Assembly: GCA_035315885.1 (NCBI GenBank)
Contig: DATFXM010000079.1
Coordinates: 1 to 50,235, forward strand
From: DATFXM01 sp035315885
GTDB lineage: Bacteria; Acidobacteriota; Blastocatellia; UBA7656
Reading direction: 5' to 3'
DNA length: 50,235 bases
The position numbers and the translations under genes are program-made. Shown in pieces: positions 1 through 9,300 of this stretch (its first letter is position 1; each line of letters opens with the position of its first letter). The notes below the pieces were generated by a model that searched no databases, was not told where the DNA came from, and was given only the letters and a program-made list of their open reading frames with translations.

Positions 1-51
1 TCGAATCAACGGACCGGTGCGCGCTCGGCATCACGCGAGTCTTCACCAGTC

Positions 52-148
52 GAACCCAAAACTCGTAACTCGAAACCCGAAACTGCCTACTGCATACTGC
101 CTACTGCATGCTGCATACTGCCCTCGAAACCGCCCCTTACCCGAAACT
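52..148. repeat. Heptamer repeat block upstream of yggS
   Basis: This run is made of degenerate 7-bp units: ACTCGTA, ACTCGAA and ACCCGAA types first, then CTACTGC/ATACTGC types, then CGAAAC-type units again. It is non-coding in appearance. An open frame running through it into yggS reads as repeat-derived Pro-Thr-Ala-Tyr-Cys peptide and is not believable protein. The same families recur through the window. A short frame ending at the TAA at 66-68 could be the tail of a preceding gene, but nothing in it is recognisable. Confidence 0.7.
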
Positions 149-187
149 GTCTATTCACGCTTACATTTGCTAACATTCAAAACTCAA

Positions 188-913
188 ATGGCTGATGATA
201 TCGCACAGCGGCTCGCGCGCGTTCAGGAGCGAATCTCAAAAGCCGCCGTCCGGGCCGGAAGATCCTCATCCCAGATTACCCTGGTCGCCGTGACCAAGAC
301 CTTCGACGCCGCAACTGTGCAACGGGCCGTCGACGCAGGGGCGCGCGACCTGGGCGAGAATCGCGTACAAGAGGCGCTCACTAAAATCGACAGCGTCAGA
401 GCCGATGGTTTGCGCTGGCATTTGATTGGTCATCTGCAATCCAACAAGGCGAAACACGCCGTCAGTTCGTTCGATGTTATTCATTCAGTTGATAGTCTCC
501 CACTGGTCGAGAGACTCGAAAGGCTGTCAGGCGAGACCGGCCGACGGCCACAGGTGCTCGTTCAGGTGGACCTGGGCAACGAACCCTCAAAGACCGGCGC
601 CTCCGAGGACTCAGTCTCAGACATCGTCGAAGCCTTAAACAAAGCCGTACACCTCGACTTCAAGGGACTGATGACCATGCCACCCTATTTCGATCAACCT
701 GAACAGACCCGTCCGTACTTCGTAAGACTCAGGGAGCTGTTGGTTCGATTAAACCAACAGCTACCGCCCGAGCGAAAACTGACAGAGTTATCGATGGGAA
801 TGAGTCACGATTTTGAAATCGCCATTGAAGAGGGCGCCACCATCGTTAGAGTAGGGACGGCCATCTTCGGCGCCAGAACAGCTCCGGGCGCGGCCACGGG
901 CGCAGACACTTAA
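188..913 (+). CDS. yggS: YggS/PROSC family PLP-binding protein
   Basis: This is a 241-residue protein of the YggS/PLPBP family. The family has a single alanine-racemase-type TIM-barrel domain that binds pyridoxal 5'-phosphate and helps maintain vitamin B6 and amino-acid balance. Visible family motifs are the PLP lysine in VAVTKTFD (K37), GENRVQE, WHLIGHLQSNKAK, and the C-terminal LSMGMSHDFEIAIEEG with VRVGTAIFG. I chose the ATG at 188 because the frame upstream is repeat-derived, while this start gives the usual family length. It opens a same-strand run of yggS, yggT, yggU, yebC and ruvC, an arrangement in which yggS and yggT neighbours are common. No clear Shine-Dalgarno is visible before the ATG. 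Confidence 0.93.
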   Translation: MADDIAQRLARVQERISKAAVRAGRSSSQITLVAVTKTFDAATVQRAVDAGARDLGENRVQEALTKIDSVRADGLRWHLIGHLQSNKAKHAVSSFDVIHSVDSLPLVERLERLSGETGRRPQVLVQVDLGNEPSKTGASEDSVSDIVEALNKAVHLDFKGLMTMPPYFDQPEQTRPYFVRLRELLVRLNQQLPPERKLTELSMGMSHDFEIAIEEGATIVRVGTAIFGARTAPGAATGADT

Positions 914-940
914 ACAGCTTTATAAAAGGAAGGACTCTCC

Positions 941-1540
941 TTGCAATTGGTCTTACAGATACTCAATTTGATTGGCACTGTCGTCTGGTGGTTAGCCGCC
1001 GCCGCGGCAGCTCTCCTCATTTTGAGGGTCATCGTCGCCTGGGCTGGGTCAAATCCGTTTTTGTGGTTACCCTACCAGCTACGCCGGGTGACCGAGCCGA
1101 TGGTGCGCCCGTTGCGGCCGCCTTTCTCCGGCTACCCGACTCGCTTCGAGCTGATACCTTTGGTAGCGGCGGTTATGGTGCTGATGGCGGGTTGGTTTAC
1201 CGCGGACATCATCTGGCGGCTGAGCGCAATCCTGGACTCGCTGGCCGGTGCGGCGCGCGTCGGATTGCTGACGACGGGTTATCTGGCCGCGCGGCTGATA
1301 CTGCTGGCAGGCGCCCTAATGGAGGCTTTTATCTTTCTACGATTCTTGCTTCCGTGGTTCGGGCTCGGATACTCAAACAAGTTCATGAGGTTTCTTTTCC
1401 TGGTCACCGAGCCGTTGTTGAAGCCGCTGAGACGACTGCTGGGGAATCTGGTTACAATGCGCATGTTCGATTTCACGCCTCTTATAGCGCTGATCCTCGT
1501 GCGCGTTATAACTTTCTTTCTGGCAAGTCTGATGGGCTAG
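941..1540 (+). CDS. yggT: YggT family membrane protein (two YggT units)
   Basis: This 199-residue, very hydrophobic protein consists of two similar halves. Each half has a membrane segment, then an aW-x-G/P stretch, a TEP-x(3)-PLR motif (TEPMVRPLR; TEPLLKPLR), and a further hydrophobic helix. That pattern is the YGGT domain in duplicate, and members are inner-membrane proteins of poorly defined function linked to cell envelope and division genes. The start is a TTG at 941, preceded at 926-933 by a purine-rich AAGGAAGG ribosome site. It lies 27 bp after yggS and 4 bp before yggU, so it is probably co-transcribed with both. Confidence 0.88.
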   Translation: MQLVLQILNLIGTVVWWLAAAAAALLILRVIVAWAGSNPFLWLPYQLRRVTEPMVRPLRPPFSGYPTRFELIPLVAAVMVLMAGWFTADIIWRLSAILDSLAGAARVGLLTTGYLAARLILLAGALMEAFIFLRFLLPWFGLGYSNKFMRFLFLVTEPLLKPLRRLLGNLVTMRMFDFTPLIALILVRVITFFLASLMG

Positions 1541-1544
1541 CGCA

Positions 1545-1832
1545 GTGGAAATCAAAGAGGACGCGTTTGGCGTCACGTTCTGGGTGCGAGTCCAACCACG
1601 CGCATCCCGAACCGAGGTAGTGGGCCAGTACGGACGTGCCATCAAAATCAGACTGGCGGCCCCGCCGGTCGATGGACGCGCCAACGAAGAGTGCAAGCGT
1701 TTCATCGCCGAGCTGCTCAGCGTGGCGCCGGCTAAGATAGAAATCATCTCGGGAGAATCGTCGAGGGATAAGTTGATACGCGTTCACGGGGTCAGCCAGG
1801 TTCGTGTTAGCGAGGTGCTGGGAGGAGATTAA
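1545..1832 (+). CDS. yggU: DUF167 / YggU family protein
   Basis: This 95-residue protein matches the small alpha/beta DUF167 (YggU) family. It has VRVQPRASRTEVVG near the start, IRLAAPPVDGRANEE in the middle and SGESSRDKLIRV toward the end, which are the conserved blocks of the family. The biochemical role is unknown. It begins with GTG at 1545, 4 bp after the yggT stop, and ends 3 bp before yebC, so the three genes look translationally packed. Confidence 0.9.
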   Translation: MEIKEDAFGVTFWVRVQPRASRTEVVGQYGRAIKIRLAAPPVDGRANEECKRFIAELLSVAPAKIEIISGESSRDKLIRVHGVSQVRVSEVLGGD

Positions 1833-1835
1833 GTT

Positions 1836-2582
1836 ATGTCCGGACATTCAAAGTGGCATTCAATTAAACACAAGAAGGGGGCCATCGATGCCAAGCGCGG
1901 TAAGATGTTCTCCAAACTGATCAAGGAACTCACGGTCGCCGCAAGAGTCGGTGGAGGAGATCCAGGCGGAAACCCGCGCTTGCGTAAAGCGATGGACGAC
2001 GCAAAAGCGATGAACATGCCCAAGGACACCATGAGCAACGCAATAAAGCGCGGCACGGGTGAAATCGCCGGGGCACAAATCGAAGACATCACCTACGAAG
2101 GCTACGGTCCGGGCGGAGTGGCCGTGTTCATCGAATGCCAAACCGATAACCGGACTCGCACGGTGGCCGAGATCAGGCACCTGTTCTCCAAGAACGGCGG
2201 GAATCTCGGCGAGAACGGATCAGTCGCGTGGATGTTCCAGAAGAAAGGATCAATCGTTCTGGACCACGCAGCGGTGAGCGAAGACCGGATCATGGAATTG
2301 GCTCTTGAAGCCGGAGCTGAAGACGTCTCCGATGACGGAGAGTCATGGGAAGTTGTGACCTCTCCCGAAGACTTACACACAGTCCTTGATGCGATAAAAG
2401 GAGCTGGCATTGAGCCGATCTCAGCAGAAGTGGTCATGCGGCCGACCAACTCCGTTCAGGTAAGTGGTCCAACCGCCCAGCACGTGCTCAGATTGATGGA
2501 GGCTCTGGAGGACCACGACGACGTGTCCAAGGTTTCGGCAAATTTTGACATTCCCGCCGAAGAGATGGAGGCAGCCAGTTGA
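1836..2582 (+). CDS. yebC: YebC/PmpR (TACO1) family protein
   Basis: This 248-residue protein begins with the diagnostic MSGHSKWHSIKHKKGAID block and continues with GKMFSKLIKELTVAAR and the DNAKAMNMP-like region of YebC proteins. Members were long annotated as DNA-binding transcriptional regulators; the mitochondrial relative TACO1 and some bacterial members assist translation of proline-rich stretches. The ATG at 1836 follows a strong GGAGGAG site at 1821-1827. The stop TGA overlaps the TTG start of ruvC. The yebC-ruvC pair is a very common bacterial arrangement, which supports both calls. Confidence 0.95.
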   Translation: MSGHSKWHSIKHKKGAIDAKRGKMFSKLIKELTVAARVGGGDPGGNPRLRKAMDDAKAMNMPKDTMSNAIKRGTGEIAGAQIEDITYEGYGPGGVAVFIECQTDNRTRTVAEIRHLFSKNGGNLGENGSVAWMFQKKGSIVLDHAAVSEDRIMELALEAGAEDVSDDGESWEVVTSPEDLHTVLDAIKGAGIEPISAEVVMRPTNSVQVSGPTAQHVLRLMEALEDHDDVSKVSANFDIPAEEMEAAS

Positions 2583-3211
2583 GCCTTGCCTCGCTTAAAG
2601 AAACCCGGCACGCCGCCGGTCGAACTTCCGGCCTCTGGGCAACTGTGCGAGTGCTGGGCATAGACCCGGGCAGCGATGTGACCGGGTATGGAGTCATCGA
2701 TAGCGACGGCAACAGGCACGCGCTCGTAGAGTACGCGGGTATCAAGACTCCATCGCGGGTTCCCTTCTCCGAACGACTGCTGATCATCGGTCAAAAAATT
2801 GAAGAAGTCATAGCGAGATTGCAGCCTCACGCGTGTGCCGTAGAAGAGACGTTTTACGCCGTCAACGTGAAGAGTGCACTAAAACTTGGCCACGTGAGAG
2901 GCGCGGTCCTTCTTGTAGCCGCCAAAGCCGGGGTTCAAGTATTCGAATACTCTCCGCTCGAGGTGAAATCAGCGTTGGTGGGTTACGGACGCGCTGAGAA
3001 GCGACAAGTGCAATCAATGGTACGGCGACTCTTGGAGCTCAGCACCGAACCAGAGCCGCTGGATGCATCCGATGCTTTGGCAGTCGCTATTTGTCATGCA
3101 AACACCGCGTCCACTCTCGCACGTCAGGGGTTGAGGCAATCCCCGCAAGAGCTCAGTCCTGAGGTTGAACATAAGCGGCCATCACGCAGCAGGCCGCTTA
3201 GCCGTTCGTGA
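2579..3211 (+). CDS. ruvC: Holliday junction endonuclease RuvC
   Basis: RuvC is the resolvase that cuts four-way DNA junctions during recombinational repair. The acidic active site of the RNase H-like fold is visible: D29 in GIDPG, E89/E90 in AVEETFY, and D162 and D165 in LDASDALAVA. The region VNVKSALKLGHVRGAVLL is also typical. The TTG at 2579 overlaps the yebC stop (TTGA) and has GGAGG at 2567-2571, giving 210 residues. The GTG at 2645 would give the more usual 188 residues, so the start is uncertain. ruvA and ruvB do not follow here. The last 20 residues are basic and Arg/Ser-rich. Confidence 0.93.
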   Translation: MSLASLKETRHAAGRTSGLWATVRVLGIDPGSDVTGYGVIDSDGNRHALVEYAGIKTPSRVPFSERLLIIGQKIEEVIARLQPHACAVEETFYAVNVKSALKLGHVRGAVLLVAAKAGVQVFEYSPLEVKSALVGYGRAEKRQVQSMVRRLLELSTEPEPLDASDALAVAICHANTASTLARQGLRQSPQELSPEVEHKRPSRSRPLSRS

Positions 3212-3373
3212 CGGCCCGTCAGCAAATTCTACGGTCCCTCTGACACGCCAATACTTGAGTCGGGCTAATTCCAAGAGTAATATTGAATCGTTGGATCAAA
3301 AGAGCGCCCTCATTTCACTGATGCAGGCAACATCATCAGACTTTCGAATCAACTCTCATCGCATACTTGAGTC

Positions 3374-4141
3374 ATGAAGGACCTTTACGAAGTATTAGGG
3401 CTCAAGCGGGGCGCTAGCACCGCGGAAGTGAAATCCGCTTACCGAAGGCTCGCACGGAAGTATCACCCTGACGTCTCGGCTTCTCCAGACGCCGGGGCCA
3501 GCTTTGTTCAGATCAACCAGGCGTATCAGGTGCTGAGCGATCCGCAGCGACGCGCGGCGTTCGACCGCGGCGAGATGCACAATGACGCCAGGACGTTCTA
3601 CGCATCGCGCGAAGCCGAGGTAGTGGCGATTCAACGCGAGTTTGATCGAATAGTCGACGAGTGGATGGCTCACGAACGGCAGGAAGCAGCAGCTCGAGCG
3701 CACGCAGTGCTGATCGTAGTGCCGTTCTTCCTGTCAGCCTTTTACGTGATGGTGTCAAAGCCTACAATCATCGAGCACTCGCGATGGTTTGGAAAAATCT
3801 TCGTGCTTGGCCTCGCGATGTACGGGGCGGTTTACCTCGTCAAGAATCTCAGCATAGTTTTCGCGCGGTACACCTATCACATCCCGGCCAATTTAACTTC
3901 GGTTTTCGGCCAGTCGGAAAAGCCTCAGGAAAAGTCGATCAGCCGGAAGGCAGGTGTGATCTTTCTGATTTGCGGTTACCTTGTGTCGGTGGGACTCGGT
4001 TACGTTGTAAGCAAGTTTGTGCCGGGCTACGGCGCCGCGTTCTCCGTCAGCACATTGATCGGCGCACTCATCTATCCACCCATCGCGGTGTTGATAATCG
4101 GCAGCATTCGAAGACTGGGGTTGTTGCTCGACAAGTCCTGA
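3374..4141 (+). CDS. J-domain protein with four predicted membrane helices
   Basis: This 255-residue protein has an N-terminal J domain (about residues 3-65) with the HPD tripeptide at 31-33, the motif that stimulates the ATPase of Hsp70 (DnaK). After a charged linker come about four hydrophobic segments (near residues 113-130, 137-157, 190-212 and 218-245), so the J domain is probably held at the cytoplasmic membrane. There are no zinc fingers or Gly/Phe region, so it is not a full DnaJ. The client process is unknown. It converges on another J-domain gene, with only 20 bp between their ends. Confidence 0.82.
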   Translation: MKDLYEVLGLKRGASTAEVKSAYRRLARKYHPDVSASPDAGASFVQINQAYQVLSDPQRRAAFDRGEMHNDARTFYASREAEVVAIQREFDRIVDEWMAHERQEAAARAHAVLIVVPFFLSAFYVMVSKPTIIEHSRWFGKIFVLGLAMYGAVYLVKNLSIVFARYTYHIPANLTSVFGQSEKPQEKSISRKAGVIFLICGYLVSVGLGYVVSKFVPGYGAAFSVSTLIGALIYPPIAVLIIGSIRRLGLLLDKS

Positions 4142-4161
4142 GAAGATACCCAAGAGATTCT

Positions 4162-5865
4162 TTATTTCTTGAAGATCTTCTTGGCTATCGAGCCGATGTC
4201 TGACTTCCAGATGCTCCCGCCATCTTTGCTGGATCCGGATGCTGCCCCCAACTCCCTTAAAGCCACCTTGCTCTCGGGATCGAGTTTCAGAGCTTCCTTG
4301 AAATATGTTTCCGCTTTCTTACTGAGTCCCATCTCCTTGTAGAGCACCCCAAGTTTGACGCGGATCTGCGAATTGTAGGGATCGAGCTGAGCGGCCTTTG
4401 ACAGGTGTTCTTCGGCTTCTCGACGCGTGCGCGGGTTCCTTATGAGCGCTATGCCAAGGTGGAAGTGATACGGCGCGCGATTGCCGTCGAGCTTGATGGC
4501 CTCTCGAAACAGATGTACCGCGGCGTGGTATTCCTTGCGTTCGAACCGAGCTCGGCCCTGCTGGTACAACTGATCGGCGTTGAGCGAGGGACCTCCCGAG
4601 CCCTTTTGGCCCTGGTCGATGACCGGATCGGCTGCCGGGCTGAAAGCCACTTCGCCATAAGACCCGTGCGCGCCCGCGGCCGCGGCTTCCGTGTGAACTG
4701 GTTCCTGCGACAACGAGCCCGAGTCTCTTCCGTTGGGCGTAGGCTCTGAGAGCTTCGAAGCCGCACGATCGGCAACAACCGGTCGCACCGGCTCTGCGTG
4801 CGCAAGCGGAGTCGTCTTCAGAGGTGCCGCCGCAGCGGAAGCCGGAGACTTTCTGATTCGATCGTCATACGAGGCGCGGCGTCCGGGTTCGATCAGAGTC
4901 TCGTAGGCGGCGGCCATCATTCCGAAGAGCGTATCGAGTTTGCTTCGCAGTTCTCCCTCTTCCAGCTGTCTGTGACGGTCCGGATGAAATCGCTTTGCAA
5001 GCTGGTAATAAGCGGCCTTTACCTCCGCCGTAGTTGCCTGTCTACCGACTCCCAGTATCTCGTAATAGTCCGCGGAAGCGAAGAAATGAAGCTTTCTGGC
5101 GACCTCTTCGCGCAGGTGTTTTAGGTGTTCTTCACTCTCCTTTGCGTGCGGGTCGGCGTCATCGTCTTCGCGCCCTTCAATCTTGAGAAACCCTGCTGCC
5201 AGCAGGGCGCAGATGGCGCGATATGCCTCTTCGTCGGGTAGTCCGCTCAGAGCTCCAACTTCGCTAACATGAGTGGGATTGTCGATGCGTGAAAAAATAA
5301 AACTTTCAATAGGCAGCATCCTGCCTGAATCCATGCGGACATTGTTTATTTTGGCGCGCTCGACTACGGCTTCCGGCGGCGCGAGCAGGGATGCAACGGC
5401 TTCGCTAGTTGCGATGCGCCTTGCGCCTTCGAGAAGTATGTCGGTTGCGCTGATGTCCAGGGTGATCTCGTGTGAGGCTCGGATCTTTTCTTCCAGGATG
5501 TAGTCGCCCTGCGTCCAGTCGAAGAGTGAGAAGATGATGTCCATCACCTGGTCGCACATCATCTTGTGCATGACGTCTTCCGAGAGGAGTCCCATTTGGA
5601 CAAGAACCGACCCGATCTGGTGGGGCTTCTCGGCACGCGTTTTGGCTTGTTGCATGTGTTCGGGTTTGACCAACCCCTGTTCGACGAGTCGACGGTCTAG
5701 CTGGTCGCTTCCGAGATTGCTGATGGCAAAGACAGGTATGCCGTTATCGAAGAAGATGGCCTTGATAGCTTTGCCGCGAGACACTCGCAACAGGCCGCTC
5801 AAGCCTTTTTCAGAGACCGCGCGTATGAGGTCGGGAATGAGCTTATCGCCAAATCGTCCTTGCAC
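4162..5865 (-). CDS. DUF4388 - J-domain - TPR protein
   Basis: This 567-residue modular protein has three parts. Residues about 1-150 resemble DUF4388 (GLSGLLRVSRGKAIKAIFFDNG, then GSVLVQMGLLSEDVMHKMM), a domain common in Deltaproteobacteria and Acidobacteria signalling proteins. Residues about 266-335 form a J domain with HPD at 294-296. After a Pro/Ala-rich linker, about three TPR units lie at 425-540. No signal peptide or membrane helix is evident, so it is probably cytoplasmic. It may link a DnaK-type chaperone to a protein complex through the TPRs, but that is inference. The ATG at 5865 opens directly into the DUF4388 motif. Confidence 0.82.
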   Translation of the reverse strand: MQGRFGDKLIPDLIRAVSEKGLSGLLRVSRGKAIKAIFFDNGIPVFAISNLGSDQLDRRLVEQGLVKPEHMQQAKTRAEKPHQIGSVLVQMGLLSEDVMHKMMCDQVMDIIFSLFDWTQGDYILEEKIRASHEITLDISATDILLEGARRIATSEAVASLLAPPEAVVERAKINNVRMDSGRMLPIESFIFSRIDNPTHVSEVGALSGLPDEEAYRAICALLAAGFLKIEGREDDDADPHAKESEEHLKHLREEVARKLHFFASADYYEILGVGRQATTAEVKAAYYQLAKRFHPDRHRQLEEGELRSKLDTLFGMMAAAYETLIEPGRRASYDDRIRKSPASAAAAPLKTTPLAHAEPVRPVVADRAASKLSEPTPNGRDSGSLSQEPVHTEAAAAGAHGSYGEVAFSPAADPVIDQGQKGSGGPSLNADQLYQQGRARFERKEYHAAVHLFREAIKLDGNRAPYHFHLGIALIRNPRTRREAEEHLSKAAQLDPYNSQIRVKLGVLYKEMGLSKKAETYFKEALKLDPESKVALRELGAASGSSKDGGSIWKSDIGSIAKKIFKK

Positions 5866-6319
5866 CGGGACTCCGCAGTGGCAGGTAACTGAACGTCGCG
5901 CGTACAGTCGAGAGAGAGGTTTCTAACCGTGAGGGCAGGCCATAGAAACGCAAAATCATTGTAGACTGGAAGATTTCCAGAAGCAAGAGTTTCAACTCCT
6001 GAATCCCGATTTAGCCGCAAGTTTGGGGGAGGGGCGGAGGGTTTCGGGTTTCGGGACCAAGGTTTCGGGTTTAGCGTTTCGGGTTCGGCTTGATGACGAA
6101 GGGGCGACGAAGTGACGCGGGGAGGAGGGACGCGGGGAGGCGGAGGGGCGGAACGTTTCGAGTTTCGTCTGATCGCAGCAGTAACGCCCGCGCAGACCAG
6201 ACATCAGCTAGCCAGACCCTAAACCCGAAACCCGAAACCTTGGTCCCTAAACATCCGCCTTTGACTCAGTAGGCTCAAGACGTTACGATATAACGCCCCA
6301 CCGATAATCCCTTATCGTC
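5866..6319. other. Gene-free region with inverted heptamer arms
   Basis: This interval separates two divergent genes and so should hold both promoters; none was clear enough to call. It contains a GGGTTTC/GGGTTTA heptamer arm at about 6039-6085 and an inverted counterpart, CCCTAAACCCGAAACCCGAA, ending near 6252. Between them, 6090-6150 is a GA-rich run of GACGCGGGGAG-type units resembling the arms at 13.9-14.2 kb. I see no credible gene here. Confidence 0.6.
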
Positions 6320-9300
6320 ATGGATGATCCACGGTCAACCATAAGAGCGCGACCTGAACAGGCCGAAATGCCCCAGAAAAAAACCAGGGCTGGAGGCCGC
6401 GTTACCGAGGCCCTTTCGCGCATGGCTCAGGGTGACTTGAGCTTGACGGTCAATGGCGGACAGATCGGAACCGCCGGCATCGACCGGGACTTGCTCGTAC
6501 ATCTGGACGGGCTTGCCCGCCGCCTTCGTTACATTGTTGGCCGACTGCAACGCGCTGCGGATTCGATCGAAGCAGTGGTCGGCGAAGTCCTCAAAGGTAC
6601 CCAGACCCTATCGGGCAGCGTTCTCGCCGAAGCCCAATCCGTAGAAGAAACCTTCAAATCCATCTCAGAAATGAATGCTTCGATGCATTCAATCGGCGAC
6701 AGTCTGCAGACTCTCTCAAAGCTCTCGCAATCTACCTCCGTTTCCGTCATGCAAATGGCCATGTCCGTGAATCAGGTTTCGGGGAATACCGAAGAGCTCG
6801 CGCAGTTTGTCGACGACACCGCATCAGCCATCGAAGCGATGGCCGAGAATGTCCGTCAAGTCGCCGAATCAACCGAGAGTCTCGCAGAGTCGGCCGAAAA
6901 GACCGCGCGCGCCATGGCGGCAATAGATGCGTCCACCCAACGCATCGGCGAGTCTGTTGACGAAACAACTCTGCTGTCCTACGAGGTTGCGCGCTCGGCC
7001 GATGCTGGCAGCGAGCTGGTTGCCGAAACTGCCGCTTCGGTCTCCAAGATCAAGGAGGCGATAGATGCGGCCACCGAGACCATCAACAGGCTGGGCCGTC
7101 GCTCTGAGCAAATCGGAGACGCCACTCACGTCATAGACGAGATCGCCGACCGAACCCACTTGCTGGCGCTCAACGCGGGAATTCTTGCGGCGCAGGCCGG
7201 CTCCCAGGGACGCGGTTTCCGGATCGTCGCCGACGAGATCAAAGAGCTGAGCGAGCGTACCGCCGCTTCTACAAAACAGATCGACGAGCTGATCAGAACC
7301 GTTCGCAGCGAGGTGGCGGAGACCATCGAGCGAGTGGCGGTCGGTGGGGACCGAGCAATCGAAGGCGTGGATCTCGCTTCAAGAGCCGCCGTGTTGCTCT
7401 CCGAGATCCGCGACAAGACAAACGCCGCTTCAGATCGAATCAGGTTGATCGCCGATTCGACTCGGGTACAGGCCTCTGAGAGTCACACGGTGCTTGAAGC
7501 CGCGGACCTGGTCAGACAGCAGGCCCGGGAAATCGAGCGCGCGACAAACGAGCAGGCGAAAACCTCTCGCCAGATAGGTGAGCGCGCCCTTCATATGAGC
7601 GATCTGACCCGCCAGGTCCAGATGGCTACTGGAAAGCAGGCGCAAAGCGCGCGAGCTATCACTGAGGCGATGGAAGACCTGACTCGCGCGGTGGAGCAAA
7701 TCCGCACGGCCAGCGACGAGCAATCGTCGGGCGCCGATCAGGTAGTGCGCGCAATCGAGACGATGAAGGAAGTCGTTGCCAGGAATCAGGCTTCGATTTC
7801 CGGGATAAACAGCGCGGTGGACCTGCTTGTACGAGAGGCCGAGCTTCTTAACCGAGAGGTCGAAACGTTTCGTCTTCCGGAACCCGAGCGTGGCGGACAC
7901 TTGAGATTCGCTCTGCGCGCCTCGCAGGTTGCTCTCGATCCCGCAAGCGTCTCTTCGATTTCGAGAGTCGAAGTGCTTTCAAATATCTTTGAAGGGCTCG
8001 TTCAGTTCGGAGAGCGAGCCGAGATACGCCCTGCGGTTGCAGAACGGTGGGAGACTTCTCCAGACGGGCGCATCTATACGTTTTACCTTCGCGAGTCTGC
8101 GCGATTTCATAATGGGCGGCGAGTGCGTGCGGATGATGTCAAGTATTCGTTCGAGAGGCAGATGCAGCGTAACGAAGACGCGGCTGCGTGGACGTTTCGC
8201 CCGATCGTTAACGCTGAGCAATTCATGTCGGGCGAGATCGAGACGTGTACGGGTATTCAGGTCATCAACGAGCAGGTGGTTCGAATCGAGCTGAAAGAAC
8301 CTATGGCGTTCTTTTTGGCTACGCTGTGCACCGACTATTGCTACATCGTTCCTCGCGAAGAGATCGAACGGAGCACCGTTGATTTTGCTCTCAAGCCTGT
8401 CGGATCAGGACCGTTCAGAGTAGCTCAGCAGGTGATGGGAAGAGAAGTTCATCTCGAGCGCTTTGTTCACTACTGGAATCCCGAGCTGCCTTTTGTGGAC
8501 CTTCTCACGGTGAAGTTTGGAATAAGCGCGGAGGAGATCTACGACGCGTTTCTGGGCGGAGAGCTCGACTACGCGACTGATCTGCCGGCAAACATGCTTG
8601 CGGAATTGAAGGAACGCGCCGACGAGATTGACGTCCTCGAGGCATTGCAGCTCCAAACGAGGATGCTGGTGTTTGACTGCGAGAGGCCGCCGCTTGACCA
8701 TCGAAGCGTGCGTCAGGCGATTTGTTTCGCAATCGATCGGGAAAGGTTTCTGCGCGAAGTTTACGGCGGCATGGCGGAGCTTGCCCGTGGGCCGATTCCG
8801 CCGGGACTGCTCGGCCACGATATCGCGCAGCCGGTCTACTCTCACGATCCGGACCGCGCGCGGGCGCTTCTGGAGGAGGCGGGCTGCGCCGGAGGCTTTG
8901 AAACAGAAGTCTGGTGGCCTCAGTCAGTGACTACCGCAGTCGAGTGTCTGAAAGACGACCTGGAAGAAGTAGGAATCCGTGCTCAGTTCCGGTACGCCGC
9001 GGCGGCCGATATGCAGCGTGCGCTCAGGATGAGACAAATTCCGATCGCGGGCCGCGATTGGTACGCGGACTATCCCGACCCCGACAATTTCGCCTACGTC
9101 CTGTTTAATTCTCGTAATCGTGATTTGTTTATCAGCACCTATTCGAATCCGGAGGTTGATCGACTGACCGACGAAGCGCGGTCGGTGATGAACCGGAAGC
9201 AGCGAGGGGAAATATACCGAAAAGTCATGAGGCTGTTGCTTGACGATGCGCCCTGCGCGTTTCTAGCGCATCGTCGGAGCTTTGTAGCTCACCGTCACGA

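Noticed and set aside
17..187. N-terminal extension of yggS
   Set aside because: It is heptamer-repeat translation (PTAYCLLHAAYC) and would add 57 residues missing from the family.
988..1620. 210-residue plus-strand frame overlapping yggT and yggU
   Set aside because: It overlaps two well-supported genes in another frame and has shadow-type composition.
3165..3377. 70-residue frame between ruvC and the J-domain gene
   Set aside because: No ribosome site or homology is visible, and it overlaps the end of ruvC.
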